DNA of 64,000 nucleotides, taken from an uncultured Lachnospiraceae bacterium (GTDB taxonomy: Bacteria; Bacillota; Clostridia; Lachnospirales; Lachnospiraceae). Shown one piece after another: positions 8,996-18,069 of the stretch; position 1 is the first letter of the stretch; each line of letters opens with the position of its first letter. A program made the translations under genes and the position numbers. The DNA is taken from positions 150,433 through 214,432 of the forward strand of contig CAJURQ010000004.1 in assembly GCA_910588955.1 (NCBI GenBank). Direction: 5' to 3'. The notes below the pieces were generated by a model. That model did not search any database, had not been told where the DNA came from, and saw only the letters and a list, made by a program, of their open reading frames with translations.

Positions 8996-9036
8996 TTGAC
9001 ATTTTGTACAAAATTAAGTACAATCCTTGTATACAA
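8996..9036 (+). promoter_or_regulatory. ispE-gntR promoter with palindromic operators
   Basis: TTGACA (8996-9001) and TACAAT (9019-9024) are separated by 17 bases. Two palindromes overlap or follow: TTGTAC-N8-GTACAA (9004-9023) and the perfect TTGTATACAA (9027-9036). Palindromes of this kind suit GntR regulators of the FadR/FCD group, and such a regulator is encoded downstream at 10001, so autoregulation is likely (inference). The rest of 8804-9116 shows nothing else I can name. Confidence 0.7.
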
Positions 9037-9116
9037 AGTACATTAATTCTGGCAGAAAAGCGCCGATAACAGGAAAAGAGCGTTAAATGTGCGGTCGGTG
9101 AAAAGCAGGAGCAATT

Positions 9117-9986
9117 ATGATAAGAGAGAAGGCTTACGCAAAAATAAATCTGGGATTAGATGTGCTGCGGCGCAGACCCGACGGTTATCATGAGGTAAAG
9201 ATGATTATGCAGACCGTGGATATCTGCGATGATTTGACCTTTGAAAAAAGGGAGGAGCCGGGAATCGGCTTTCGGATAGAGGGTTCTGACCTGCCAGCGG
9301 ACGAGAACAACCTGGTCTATCGGGCGGCGGCGCTTCTGATGGAGAAGCGGCAGATTAGGGAGGGCGTCTCCATTATCTTGCAGAAAAGGATTCCCATTGC
9401 GGCGGGCATGGCGGGCGGGAGCTCTGATGCGGCGGCGGCTCTGCGGGGGGTGAACATGCTTTTTGAGATGGGGTATTCCGCGGAAGAACTGAAAGAAATC
9501 GGCGTGACGCTTGGGGCGGACATTCCTTACTGTATTCAGGGCGGCACGATGCTCTCGGAGGGAATCGGAGAAATTTTGACACCACTGTCAGAACCGCCGG
9601 CTTGCCATCTGGTGATCGCGAAGCCTGATATCGACGTGTCCACAGCGTTTGTTTACGGACATTTACAGGCGGATAAACTGCCGTTTCACCCGGATATTGA
9701 CGGGATGGCGGCGGCGCTTGCGGCGGGGGATCTTAAGGGAGTTACGGACAGAATGGGAAATGTGCTGGAGACGGTCACAGTGAAGGAGTACCCCGTGATT
9801 GACAGACTAAAACAGTTGATGTGCGGGCTGGGGGCGGAGAACGCGCTGATGAGCGGCAGCGGGCCCACGGTGTTCGGCATTTGTAGAGAGAGAGAGACGG
9901 CGGAGAAAGCAGCGGCGGCAATAAAGAAAGAGGAGCCGGCGGCTTCCGTTTTCGTGACGGGGTTTTGTAACAATAAACTGCTCTGA
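9117..9986 (+). CDS. ispE: 4-diphosphocytidyl-2-C-methyl-D-erythritol kinase
   Basis: IspE phosphorylates CDP-methylerythritol in the MEP pathway to isoprenoid precursors; it is cytoplasmic. The 289-residue product shows the GHMP kinase hallmarks: AYAKINLGLDV at the N-terminus, the ATP-binding loop PIAAGMAGGSSDAAAAL around residues 91-107, and the C-terminal MSGSGPTVFG motif. AGGAG lies seven bases before the ATG. It is followed after 14 bases by the GntR regulator and shares its promoter. Confidence 0.96.
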   Translation: MIREKAYAKINLGLDVLRRRPDGYHEVKMIMQTVDICDDLTFEKREEPGIGFRIEGSDLPADENNLVYRAAALLMEKRQIREGVSIILQKRIPIAAGMAGGSSDAAAALRGVNMLFEMGYSAEELKEIGVTLGADIPYCIQGGTMLSEGIGEILTPLSEPPACHLVIAKPDIDVSTAFVYGHLQADKLPFHPDIDGMAAALAAGDLKGVTDRMGNVLETVTVKEYPVIDRLKQLMCGLGAENALMSGSGPTVFGICRERETAEKAAAAIKKEEPAASVFVTGFCNNKLL

Positions 9987-10000
9987 CGGGGAGGTAGCGT

Positions 10001-10696
10001 ATGGATCATGATTTCACTGTGAATATGGACGAATTTCTGCCGTTGCGGGATGTGGTGTTCAACACGCTGCGCCGTGCCATTTTGACGGGCGAACTGAAAC
10101 CGGGGGAGAGGCTGATGGAGATCCATCTGGCAAACCGTCTGGGCGTGAGCCGCACGCCGATCCGCGAGGCGATACGGAAGTTGGAGCTGGAAGGTCTGGT
10201 GACCATGATTCCGAGGCGAGGCGCGGAGGTGGCGCAGATCACGGAGAAAAGCCTGCAGGATGTGCTGGAGGTAAGGCGCGCGCTGGATGCGCTCTGTGCG
10301 GAATTGGCGTGCGACAGGATCACGCCGGAGGGCAAAGCGGCGTTAAAGAGGGCATGCGACAGCTTTGAGGATGCCACGAGGACGGGAGACGCGGTGACCA
10401 TCGCGGAGGCGGATGTGGCGCTGCACGATATCATTGTGCAGGCGACGGGGAACCAGCGGCTGATTCAGCTGATAAACAACCTGTCCGAGCAGATGTACCG
10501 CTACCGTTTTGAGTACATCAAGGACGAGAGCGGGCATGAGAATCTGGTCAATGAGCATAGGATGATATATGAGAGCATAATGAGCGGCGACAAGGAGAAA
10601 GCGGCGGCAGCGGCGAGACTCCACATTGACAATCAGGAGCAGTCCATTATCAGGCAGATCCGCGTGGAACCCAGAGGGAAGCGCAGTCCCCGCTGA
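10001..10696 (+). CDS. GntR-family regulator, FadR/FCD type
   Basis: The 231-residue protein has an N-terminal winged helix (about residues 12-75, with the ANRLGVSRTPIREAIRKLELEGLV signature described here as the HTH and wing) and a C-terminal all-helical FCD ligand domain (about 80-220). The FCD metal/ligand residues appear as Asp/His/His positions in the EADVALHDIIVQ and NEHRMIYE segments. It probably binds an organic acid and represses or activates its own operon through the TTGTATACAA sites before ispE. GGGGAGG precedes the ATG. The target pathway is unknown. Confidence 0.88.
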   Translation: MDHDFTVNMDEFLPLRDVVFNTLRRAILTGELKPGERLMEIHLANRLGVSRTPIREAIRKLELEGLVTMIPRRGAEVAQITEKSLQDVLEVRRALDALCAELACDRITPEGKAALKRACDSFEDATRTGDAVTIAEADVALHDIIVQATGNQRLIQLINNLSEQMYRYRFEYIKDESGHENLVNEHRMIYESIMSGDKEKAAAAARLHIDNQEQSIIRQIRVEPRGKRSPR

Positions 10697-10850
10697 GTGT
10701 CTGCTTTGCAGGCGGATCAGAATAGGGAAGTCCGCCGTTTATGCTGTGTGCGCGCCGCGCAGGGCAGCGAAATACCAAACGGTGTATCAGAACGACTGAA
10801 AGCGGGAATACTCCAGATGCCGGAGACAACGGCGGATAGGAGTATGTCAT

Positions 10851-11096
10851 ATGAAGAAAAAAGGAAAGACACTGGCTGCATGTCTTTTTGCGGCAGTCTG
10901 GTGGGGGATATTTTATCCGGAACTATGCTTTACGGAGGGGACGTGCGAGACGGTAACGACGGACGGGACGCAGGCGGACGGTATGACGGAAAAGATCGAC
11001 GCGGCGCAGGTCTGGCATGCTTCCGGCGATGAAATTGTAATAAGCAGCAGGTTTTTGGAATGGTGTGAGGAAAATCTGTCGGTGAGGAAGGATTAG
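10851..11096 (+). CDS. Small secreted hypothetical protein
   Basis: The 81-residue product starts with a lysine-rich tip and a hydrophobic stretch (about residues 6-28) that looks like a signal peptide, followed by a short acidic domain. AGGAG lies eight bases before the ATG and the gene sits immediately upstream of murI, which supports reality. An overlapping longer frame (10697-11032) has poor amino acid composition and no ribosome site. Function unknown. Confidence 0.55.
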   Translation: MKKKGKTLAACLFAAVWWGIFYPELCFTEGTCETVTTDGTQADGMTEKIDAAQVWHASGDEIVISSRFLEWCEENLSVRKD

Positions 11097-11111
11097 GAAA
11101 GGTTGAAAACC

Positions 11112-11945
11112 ATGAACGGACAGGAAGATTGGCACAACAGCCCTATAGGCGTGTTCGATTCGGGGGTGGGCGGGCTGACCGTTGCGCGCGAGATCATGCG
11201 GCAGCTCCCCAACGAGCGGATCGTATATTTCGGCGACACGGCGAGACTGCCTTACGGAAGTAAGTCGAAGGAGACCGTGATACGATATTCCAGACAGATC
11301 GTGCATTTTCTGGAGACGCAGCAGGTGAAAGCGATTGTGGTGGCATGCAATACGGCGAGCGCATACGCTTTGGAGGATCTGGAAAAAGAGGTGGATCTTC
11401 CGATGATCGGTGTGGTGAAGCCGGGTGCCAGAGCGGCTCTTGCGGCTACCGCGAATAAAAAAATCGGCGTGGTGGCGACAGAAGCCACCATAAGCAGCGG
11501 CATTTACAGCCGTTACATAGAAGAACATGATGCTGATGTCAGTGTGATAGGAAAAGCGTGCCCGCTCTTCGTGCCTCTGGTGGAGGAAGGGCTGTGGGAA
11601 GATCCGGTGACGGACGAGATCGCCCGACGCTATCTGACGGAACTGATCGACAGCGGCATAGACACCCTGATTCTGGGCTGTACTCATTACCCGATGCTGC
11701 GCTCTACGGTGGGAAAGATTATGGGGGAGAAAGTAACTCTGGTCAATCCCGCTTATGAGACGGCGAGGGAGTTAAAAAAACTTTTGGCGCAACACGGTCT
11801 GGAGAGTGAGCACAGACCGGGGCTTGGGACGGAACTGTACCGCTTTTTTGTCAGCGATGCCGCCGACAAGTTCCAACGTTTTGCCAATTCCATTCTGCCC
11901 TATGGCATTTTGTCCGCAAAGCTGATCCGGATTGACGAATATTAG
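11112..11945 (+). CDS. murI: Glutamate racemase
   Basis: MurI makes D-glutamate for peptidoglycan. The protein has the two catalytic cysteines in their usual contexts, Cys79 in VACNTASA and Cys190 in LGCTHYPM, and the N-terminal PIGVFDSGVGGLTV motif. Length (277 residues) is normal. I prefer the ATG at 11112; a TTG at 11105-side (11103) sits almost on top of the AGGAAAGG ribosome site. The next gene begins directly at the stop. Confidence 0.96.
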   Translation: MNGQEDWHNSPIGVFDSGVGGLTVAREIMRQLPNERIVYFGDTARLPYGSKSKETVIRYSRQIVHFLETQQVKAIVVACNTASAYALEDLEKEVDLPMIGVVKPGARAALAATANKKIGVVATEATISSGIYSRYIEEHDADVSVIGKACPLFVPLVEEGLWEDPVTDEIARRYLTELIDSGIDTLILGCTHYPMLRSTVGKIMGEKVTLVNPAYETARELKKLLAQHGLESEHRPGLGTELYRFFVSDAADKFQRFANSILPYGILSAKLIRIDEY

Positions 11946-11957
11946 ATGGAGGCAAAA

Positions 11958-12410
11958 ATGACGAAAGAAGTATTGCTGACTTTACAGGGACTGCAGTTCG
12001 ATCAGCGGGAGGAAGATTCCGACAAGATCGAGATGGTCACAGTGGGGGACTATTATAAGAAGAACGACAGGCATTACGTGGTCTACGAGGAGGTCACGGA
12101 AGGGTTTGAGCGCGCTACGAAGAACCGGCTTAAGTTTGGCGGACAGATGGTGGAGCTGACGCGTCACGGTCTGGTGAACGTACATATGGTTTTTCAGGAA
12201 AATAAAAAGAATCTTTCAAACTACAACACGCCTTTCGGACAGATTCTCGTGGGGATTGATACGAAGCGGATAACGATTGACGAAAAGGAAGATAATATTG
12301 TGGTGGATGTGGACTACGCACTGGACATCAACTATGAGTTCCTTTCGGACTGCCACATCAAAATTGACATCCGCTCAAAAGAAAACAGCGGCTTTACGCT
12401 CATGTCGTAA
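11958..12410 (+). CDS. DUF1934 family protein
   Basis: The 150-residue product matches the DUF1934 (YwiB-like) lipocalin-like beta-barrel family, often next to murI or argS in Firmicutes; its function is not known. Alternating beta-strand patterns run through the protein, for example residues 25-45 and 85-115. The ATG at 11958 is chosen because GGAGG lies five bases upstream; an ATG at 11946 abuts the murI stop but has no site of its own. A short hairpin (GCGTTAATTGC-GAA-GCAATTTACGC, near 12445-12470) separates it from the convergent gene. Confidence 0.8.
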   Translation: MTKEVLLTLQGLQFDQREEDSDKIEMVTVGDYYKKNDRHYVVYEEVTEGFERATKNRLKFGGQMVELTRHGLVNVHMVFQENKKNLSNYNTPFGQILVGIDTKRITIDEKEDNIVVDVDYALDINYEFLSDCHIKIDIRSKENSGFTLMS

Positions 12411-12472
12411 GCCACTGCTCCGAGCCCGCAACGCGGTGCTCGCGGCGTTAATTGCGAAGCAATTTACGCCTG

Positions 12473-12949
12473 TTATTTGACGGGCTTTGCCCCCGCTTTT
12501 TCCTGCGCCTTTTCAACCATCTGTTTGAACTTGCTTTTTTTCTTCTGCTCTACAACCGGAGCCTTGCCGTGGAGTCCCTTTACGTCCGTGATGTAGATGC
12601 CGCTGACAACAGCCTTTACTTCCTTCTTGACGGGAACGGCATCGAAGATTTTTTCCTCGCAGATGAGCGTCATGATCTGCGGACCGACCTTCGCTTTCAC
12701 AACGGGAAGCTTGGAGCCGCGCAGCAGCTTCGGTGTCTGGTCGAGCACGACTTGAGGCAGCCCCGCATCCTTCAGCTTCATCCGTTTCTTATCGATGATA
12801 AGCATGGATATGGTCTGCTTCATCGCGTCGATCTGTTCCTGCTGTTCCGCCTGCTTTTTCTGTGCTTTCTTTCCTACGAAATATAATACGACCACGGCGA
12901 TCAGCAGAACAGCCAAGATCACCAGTAAGACAATGGTAAACGTACTCAT
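12473..12949 (-). CDS. Single-pass membrane hypothetical protein
   Basis: The 158-residue product has one N-terminal transmembrane helix (about residues 4-27), a positively charged coiled-coil-like stretch (28-55), and a soluble domain of beta character ending in a Lys-rich tail. GGAGGC lies upstream of the ATG at 12949; a longer frame to 13015 lacks a site. The topology suggests an anchored cytoplasmic protein. No family recognised. Confidence 0.7.
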   Translation of the reverse strand: MSTFTIVLLVILAVLLIAVVVLYFVGKKAQKKQAEQQEQIDAMKQTISMLIIDKKRMKLKDAGLPQVVLDQTPKLLRGSKLPVVKAKVGPQIMTLICEEKIFDAVPVKKEVKAVVSGIYITDVKGLHGKAPVVEQKKKSKFKQMVEKAQEKAGAKPVK

Positions 12950-13152
12950 GGGAATGCCTCCGTTTTCAATATAATATGTAAAAAATATTTTAACATTGTT
13001 CCGCGCGTTGCGCAAGAAGAAGTTACAGAGGGTCGGATATAGACAAACAAAGGATGGCTGTGGTAAGATAAAAGTTGAATTTGTGGTGACTGTTTGGTGA
13101 GAATGAAAGCAGTTATAATTTATGATTTTGGAAAAGAGGCATTGAGGAGATT

Positions 13153-14244
13153 ATGAAAAGAAAAATTTGTGTGGTTGCAGCGGTGTTTGCCTCATCGCTG
13201 TTTTTGACAGCATGCGGCAGTAAAGAGTATCTGAAGGATATCAAGGCGGAAAAATATGTGACGCTTGGCACGTATACGGGAATCGAGGCGACGGTCAACA
13301 AGCCGGAGGTGCCCGAGGGGGCGGTGGAAAACTATATTCAGGATAATTATCTGGCGTCGAAGGCGGAGAAAGTGCCGGTGACGGACAGGGCGGTGCAGGA
13401 AGGCGACGTGGCGAACATCGACTTTGTGGGCTACCATGACGGCGTGGCGTTTGACGGCGGTACGGGAGCGGGCTTTGACCTGACGATCGGATCCGGGCGG
13501 TTTATAGAGGGCTTTGAGGAAGGGCTGATCGGGGCGAATATCGGTGATACGCGGAGTTTAAATCTGACGTTCCCCGACCCTTACACCAATCCCGATCTTG
13601 CGGGGGAGGACGTGGTGTTTGAAGTGACGGTGAACGGCATCAGCGAGAGCAAAGCGCCGGAGCTTACGGACGAGCTGGTAAAGCAGCTCGGCGAGGAAGG
13701 TTACAACACCGGGGGCGCGCAGACAGCGCAGGAGCTGAGCGATTATGTTTATAGTCTCTATAATCAGTCGGTGCAGAGCGCTTACGACAATGAGATTGAG
13801 TCCGCTTTAGCGTCCGACATTATGGCAAACAGCACCTTTCAGGACCCGCCGGAGGAGATGGTAGATCGGTTTATCACGAGCATAGAGAACAATATGAGTG
13901 CAAGGGCTTCCTCGCTCGGCATGTCTCTCGTGCAGTATATGCAGCTTTACCAAGGGCTTGACGAGGCAGGGTACCGGACGCTTTTCGACGAGGAGGGCGT
14001 GCGGATGGCGAAGCAGTATATCATGTATCAGGCGATTGCCGACAAGGAGGGGCTTGCACCCACGGAGGAGGAGATTGCCGGGGAGGTTTCCGCGCTGATG
14101 ACGGTTTACGGCTATGCCTCCGAGGAAGAACTGCAAAAGAGCGTCGATATGGAATCCCTGAAAGAAGACCTGATGCGCAAAAAAGTGGTGGCGTTTTTGA
14201 AGGAGAACGGAAATATTCACGAGACGGCGGCAGCCGCGGATTGA
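13153..14244 (+). CDS. Trigger-factor-like FKBP lipoprotein
   Basis: The protein is a lipoprotein with signal peptide and lipobox LTAC (Cys21). An FKBP-type peptidyl-prolyl isomerase domain covers about residues 75-165 (VNIDFVGYHDG-like opening, GFEEGLIGANIGD loop, FPDPY). A helical region resembling the trigger factor C-terminal chaperone arms follows (about 170-355). It lacks the ribosome-binding domain of true trigger factor, so it probably folds exported proteins outside the membrane, like PrsA. GAGGAG precedes the ATG. Confidence 0.87.
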   Translation: MKRKICVVAAVFASSLFLTACGSKEYLKDIKAEKYVTLGTYTGIEATVNKPEVPEGAVENYIQDNYLASKAEKVPVTDRAVQEGDVANIDFVGYHDGVAFDGGTGAGFDLTIGSGRFIEGFEEGLIGANIGDTRSLNLTFPDPYTNPDLAGEDVVFEVTVNGISESKAPELTDELVKQLGEEGYNTGGAQTAQELSDYVYSLYNQSVQSAYDNEIESALASDIMANSTFQDPPEEMVDRFITSIENNMSARASSLGMSLVQYMQLYQGLDEAGYRTLFDEEGVRMAKQYIMYQAIADKEGLAPTEEEIAGEVSALMTVYGYASEEELQKSVDMESLKEDLMRKKVVAFLKENGNIHETAAAAD

Positions 14245-14293
14245 TATTAATAATTGTTAATAATGAAGAAATGATACGAGGGGGTATTGAAAA

Positions 14294-15685
14294 ATGGACT
14301 TGACAGGTATCAAAGATTTGTACCGCAACAGCGAGGCGTATTTTGATAAGGAAGTGACGATAGGCGGCTGGGTGAGAAGCATCCGCGATTCCAAAACATT
14401 CGGTTTTATCGTGGCTAACGACGGCACTTTTTTTGAGCCGCTGCAGATCGTGTATGCGGACAAGCTGGAAAATTTTGAGACGATTTCCAAACTGAACGTG
14501 GGTTCAGCGATTGTGGCGCGGGGCAGGATTGTGGCGACGCCGCAGGCGAAACAGAAATTTGAGATGCAGGCGGAGGAGATTATCGTGGAGGGCGTTTCCA
14601 CGGCGGATTACCCGTTACAGAAAAAGCGGCACAGCTTTGAGTACCTGCGCACCATCTCCCATCTGCGTCCGAGGACGAACACGTTTCAGGCGGTGTTCCG
14701 CGTGCGCTCCCTGATTGCATACGCGATCCACACCTTTTTTCAGGAGAGAGGTTTCGTCTATGTGCACACGCCGATCATAACCGGCAGCGACTGCGAGGGT
14801 GCGGGTGAGATGTTCCAAGTGACGACCATGGATCTGAACAATCTGCCAAAGACAGAGGACGGACAGGTTGACTACAGCACGGACTTCTTCGGCAAGCCTA
14901 CCAACCTGACGGTGAGCGGTCAGCTAAACGTGGAAACATATGCTTTTGCCTTTAAGAACGTATATACATTCGGTCCTACTTTCCGGGCGGAAAATTCTAA
15001 CACCACGAGACATGCGGCGGAGTTCTGGATGATCGAGCCGGAGATGGCGTTTGCCGATCTGACGGACGACATGATGGTGGCGGAGGCAATGCTCAAGCAT
15101 GTGATTAGCTACGTGCTGGAGAACGCGCCGGAGGAGATGAATTTCTTTAACCAGTTTGTGGACAAGGGTCTGATCGAGCGTCTGAACCATGTGCTGCATT
15201 CCGACTTTGCCCATGTGACATACACGGAGGCGATCGAGATTCTGAAAAAGCACAATGACAGCTTTGAGTACAAGGTAGAGTGGGGCTGTGATTTGCAGAC
15301 CGAGCATGAGCGTTTCCTGACGGAGCAGGAGTTTAAGCGCCCCGTGTTTGTGACGGACTATCCGAAGGAAATCAAGGCTTTTTATATGAAGTTAAACGAG
15401 GACGGCAAGACGGTGGCGGCTATGGACTGCCTTGTGCCGGGCATCGGCGAGATCATCGGCGGCAGCCAGAGAGAGGATGATCTGGAGCTTTTAGAGCGCA
15501 GAATGGACGAGCTTGGACTGAACAAAGAGGATTACGGGTTTTATCTGGATCTTCGCAAGTACGGGTCTGCGAGACACGCAGGGTTCGGGCTTGGGTTTGA
15601 GCGCTGCGTCATGTATCTGACCGGCATGGGCAACATCCGCGATGTGATTCCGTTCCCGAGGACAGTTAACAACTGCGAACTCTAA
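14294..15685 (+). CDS. asnS: Asparaginyl-tRNA synthetase
   Basis: AsnS charges tRNA-Asn. The 463-residue product has an N-terminal OB-fold anticodon-binding domain (about 15-110) and a class II catalytic core. Motif 2 appears as FRAENSNTTRHAAEFWMIE, and motif 3 as GFGLGFERCVMYLTG near the C-terminus. Length is normal. A purine-rich GAGGGGG site precedes the ATG. It is followed after 13 bases by the NlpC/P60 gene. Confidence 0.97.
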   Translation: MDLTGIKDLYRNSEAYFDKEVTIGGWVRSIRDSKTFGFIVANDGTFFEPLQIVYADKLENFETISKLNVGSAIVARGRIVATPQAKQKFEMQAEEIIVEGVSTADYPLQKKRHSFEYLRTISHLRPRTNTFQAVFRVRSLIAYAIHTFFQERGFVYVHTPIITGSDCEGAGEMFQVTTMDLNNLPKTEDGQVDYSTDFFGKPTNLTVSGQLNVETYAFAFKNVYTFGPTFRAENSNTTRHAAEFWMIEPEMAFADLTDDMMVAEAMLKHVISYVLENAPEEMNFFNQFVDKGLIERLNHVLHSDFAHVTYTEAIEILKKHNDSFEYKVEWGCDLQTEHERFLTEQEFKRPVFVTDYPKEIKAFYMKLNEDGKTVAAMDCLVPGIGEIIGGSQREDDLELLERRMDELGLNKEDYGFYLDLRKYGSARHAGFGLGFERCVMYLTGMGNIRDVIPFPRTVNNCEL

Positions 15686-15698
15686 TAGAGACAAGGCG

Positions 15699-16919
15699 AT
15701 GAAAAAATACAAGAGACGGCTGTACGTCATATTATCTTTCATATTGTGTCTGTCAGTGGTAGATCCGATTTCGGCTACCACTATTTCCGAACTCCGGGAT
15801 AATGTGAAGAAAAACCAGTCCCAGCTTAAAAATGCCCAGCAGAAGGCTGACGAAGCGCAGGAAGCGCAGGAGGGCGTGGAGGAGGAGATCGAGGAGATTG
15901 ACGCGGAGCTGGTGAATCTGATCACGGATATCAATCTGTGCGAAGAGGCGATCAATGACAAAGAGGAGGAGATTTACAGGACGCAGCTTGACTACGACGC
16001 GGCGGTGGCGGAGAAGGACGAGCAGTACGCGTCCATGAAAATCCGCATCCAGTTCATGTATGAGAAGGGCGATTCCTCCTACCTGCATATGTTTTTCGGT
16101 GCGGGAAACATGGGCGACATGGTGAATAAGGCGAAATATGTCGAAGAACTCTACGACTATGACAGAAAACTCCTTGTGGAATACGAAGATACGGTAAAAC
16201 GTGTGCAGGAACTCTGGGACACGCTGGAGGAGGACAAGTCGGAGCTTGAGACTTCCAGAACCGAGCTGCAGGAAGGGCAGGCTTACATGGAGGAGCTGCT
16301 GGCACAGAAAAAGGAAGAGTATGAGAATTACAGTGTGATGCTGACCAAGGCAAAGCAGGAGGCGGCGACTTACACGGCGCGGATCAAGCAGGAGACAGCA
16401 CAGATCAGGAAGCTGGAGGAGGAAGAGCGCAAACGCCGGGAGGAAGAGGAGAGAAAGCGCAAGGAAGAGGAAGAGCGGCGCAGGAAAGAGCAGGAGGCGC
16501 TGCTTGCCGACGGGGATTCCGATTCAGAGGAGGCGCCGAAGAAACAGGAAACGCCCAAACCCACGTCCTCCGGCGGCGGGAAAGGGCAGGATATCGCGAA
16601 TTATGCCTGCAAGTTTATCGGGAATCCTTATGTGGCGGGCGGCACGAGTCTCACAAACGGGGCGGACTGTTCCGGCTTCGTGATGTCGGTTTACAAGAAC
16701 TTCGGCATCAATCTTCCCAGAAGCTCCTATTCCCAGTCAACGGTCGGCAAGGGCGTGTCCTACTCGGATGCAAGACCGGGGGATGTGATTTATTATGGCG
16801 GACATGTGGGCATTTACATAGGGAACGGACAGATTGTGCACGCCAGCACGGAGCGGACGGGCATTAAAATCACCTCGGCAACTTACCGGAATATCATCAC
16901 GGTGAGGCGGATTGTGTAA
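15699..16919 (+). CDS. Secreted NlpC/P60 peptidoglycan hydrolase
   Basis: The 406-residue product starts with a signal peptide (about 1-27), then long coiled coils (about 28-270) that include a very charged Glu/Arg/Lys run (about 235-270), a Pro/Thr/Ser linker, and an NlpC/P60 endopeptidase domain (about 292-406). The catalytic Cys is in GADCSGFV and the His in GGHVGIYIG. The arrangement is like CwlO, a D,L-endopeptidase held inactive by its coiled coil until an FtsEX-type partner acts. It remodels the cell wall outside the membrane. Confidence 0.92.
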   Translation: MKKYKRRLYVILSFILCLSVVDPISATTISELRDNVKKNQSQLKNAQQKADEAQEAQEGVEEEIEEIDAELVNLITDINLCEEAINDKEEEIYRTQLDYDAAVAEKDEQYASMKIRIQFMYEKGDSSYLHMFFGAGNMGDMVNKAKYVEELYDYDRKLLVEYEDTVKRVQELWDTLEEDKSELETSRTELQEGQAYMEELLAQKKEEYENYSVMLTKAKQEAATYTARIKQETAQIRKLEEEERKRREEEERKRKEEEERRRKEQEALLADGDSDSEEAPKKQETPKPTSSGGGKGQDIANYACKFIGNPYVAGGTSLTNGADCSGFVMSVYKNFGINLPRSSYSQSTVGKGVSYSDARPGDVIYYGGHVGIYIGNGQIVHASTERTGIKITSATYRNIITVRRIV

Positions 16920-16933
16920 GCAGGCTGATTCCT

Positions 16934-17821
16934 ATGAAAATATATACGCTGAATCAATATTTACAGGATACGTTTGGTCAAAAACTGTACAAGATAGCTT
17001 TGGACGGCGGTTTTACCTGTCCCAACCGGGACGGCACGACAGACACGCGAGGATGTATTTTCTGTTCCGGTGCCGGCTCGGGAGAATTTGCCGGGGATTG
17101 CAGGATGAGTATTACCCGGCAGATTGAGGAGGGCAAGGAAAGAGTTGCGGGAAAGATAAAAAACGGCAGATACATTGCGTATTTTCAGGCATTTACCAAC
17201 ACCTACGCGCCCGTCGAAAAACTGCGCGCCCTGTACATGGAGGCGATAAACCATAAGGACATAGCGGCGCTGTCCGTCGCGACGCGTCCGGACTGTCTTC
17301 CGGACGAGGTGCTTGACCTGTTGTGCGAGTGCAATCAGATAAAACCGGTCTGGGTGGAGCTTGGGCTGCAGACTATACACCCCGCGACGGCAGAATATAT
17401 TCGCCGGGGCTATCCGCTGTCCGTGTATGATGACGCCGTAACCCGCCTGAAGGCGCGCGGTATGGAAGTGATCGTGCATGTGATGCTCGGACTGCCGGGT
17501 GAGACGAGGCAGGATATGCTGGACACGGTATCTTATGTAGGGAAAAGCCGCGCGGACGGCATCAAGCTGCAGCTTTTGCATGTGATAAAGGGCACGGATC
17601 TGGAAAAGGAGTATCTGGAAGGAAAATTTGAAACCCTGACTTTTGAAAGTTATGTGGAGTTGGTCGTGGACTGTCTTGCCTTGCTCCCGGAAAATATGGT
17701 TATCCACCGCATGACAGGCGACGGAGACAAACGCACGCTCGTTGCGCCGCTGTGGAGCGCCGATAAGAAGCGCGTGCTCAACGCGATCAACAGGGCGATT
17801 TCGCAAAAACACAGGATATAG
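16934..17821 (+). CDS. YhcC-type radical SAM protein (TIGR01212)
   Basis: The 295-residue product belongs to the TIGR01212/YhcC radical SAM family. Cysteines in the segment FTCPNRDG and in CIFCSG bind the [4Fe-4S] cluster. A typical HVMLGLPGET motif near residue 178 and an ending like the family are present. The biochemical role of the family is unresolved. Its ribosome site is weak, so it may be coupled to the gene 14 bases upstream. The promoter of the lar operon starts right at its stop codon. Confidence 0.88.
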   Translation: MKIYTLNQYLQDTFGQKLYKIALDGGFTCPNRDGTTDTRGCIFCSGAGSGEFAGDCRMSITRQIEEGKERVAGKIKNGRYIAYFQAFTNTYAPVEKLRALYMEAINHKDIAALSVATRPDCLPDEVLDLLCECNQIKPVWVELGLQTIHPATAEYIRRGYPLSVYDDAVTRLKARGMEVIVHVMLGLPGETRQDMLDTVSYVGKSRADGIKLQLLHVIKGTDLEKEYLEGKFETLTFESYVELVVDCLALLPENMVIHRMTGDGDKRTLVAPLWSADKKRVLNAINRAISQKHRI

Positions 17822-17822
17822 A

Positions 17823-17850
17823 TTGACTTTTTCGCTGTGTCCAGTATAAA
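17823..17850 (+). promoter_or_regulatory. Promoter of the larE operon
   Basis: TTGACT (17823-17828) and TATAAA (17845-17850) are 16 bases apart. This is a strong vegetative promoter placed immediately after the preceding stop codon and about 220 bases before larE. Confidence 0.75.
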
Positions 17851-17857
17851 ATAGACA

Positions 17858-18069
17858 GAGACAAAAGCGGGCATGAAGCCTGCGTGGGGGCAGAAGTTCC
17901 CGCAAGTTCAGATACGGTTTTGCACAGAAAAATCAAGTAAACGGCGCGGAATATGTCGTTGTTTATCCAATAGGCGTAAGGAATATCATATGGCGTAATG
18001 TATACACAGGAAGGTATACGATTCCTCAGAGGGGAATGGTATGTCTTTCTTTTTTATTATGGAGGGAAA
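17858..18069 (+). promoter_or_regulatory. Structured leader of the nickel operon
   Basis: The leader is about 210 bases. Two hairpins (GCGGGC-AUGAA-GCCUGC, then GUGGG...CCCGC) are enclosed by a CAAAA/UUUUG pairing, which gives a possible three-way junction around 17860-17925. Further on, GTATAC-N8-GTATAC (18000-18019) and ATTCC-TCAGAG-GGGAAT are followed by a T-rich run before the ribosome site. The arrangement fits a metabolite- or metal-sensing attenuator, but I do not recognise a known class. Confidence 0.4.

Noticed and set aside
10697..11032. 111-codon frame before murI
   Set aside because: Composition is atypical; the overlapping 81-residue signal-peptide frame has a ribosome site.
17858..17925. 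NiCo riboswitch call for the larE leader
   Set aside because: The fold suggests a three-way junction and I could not match NiCo consensus bases; left as unknown.
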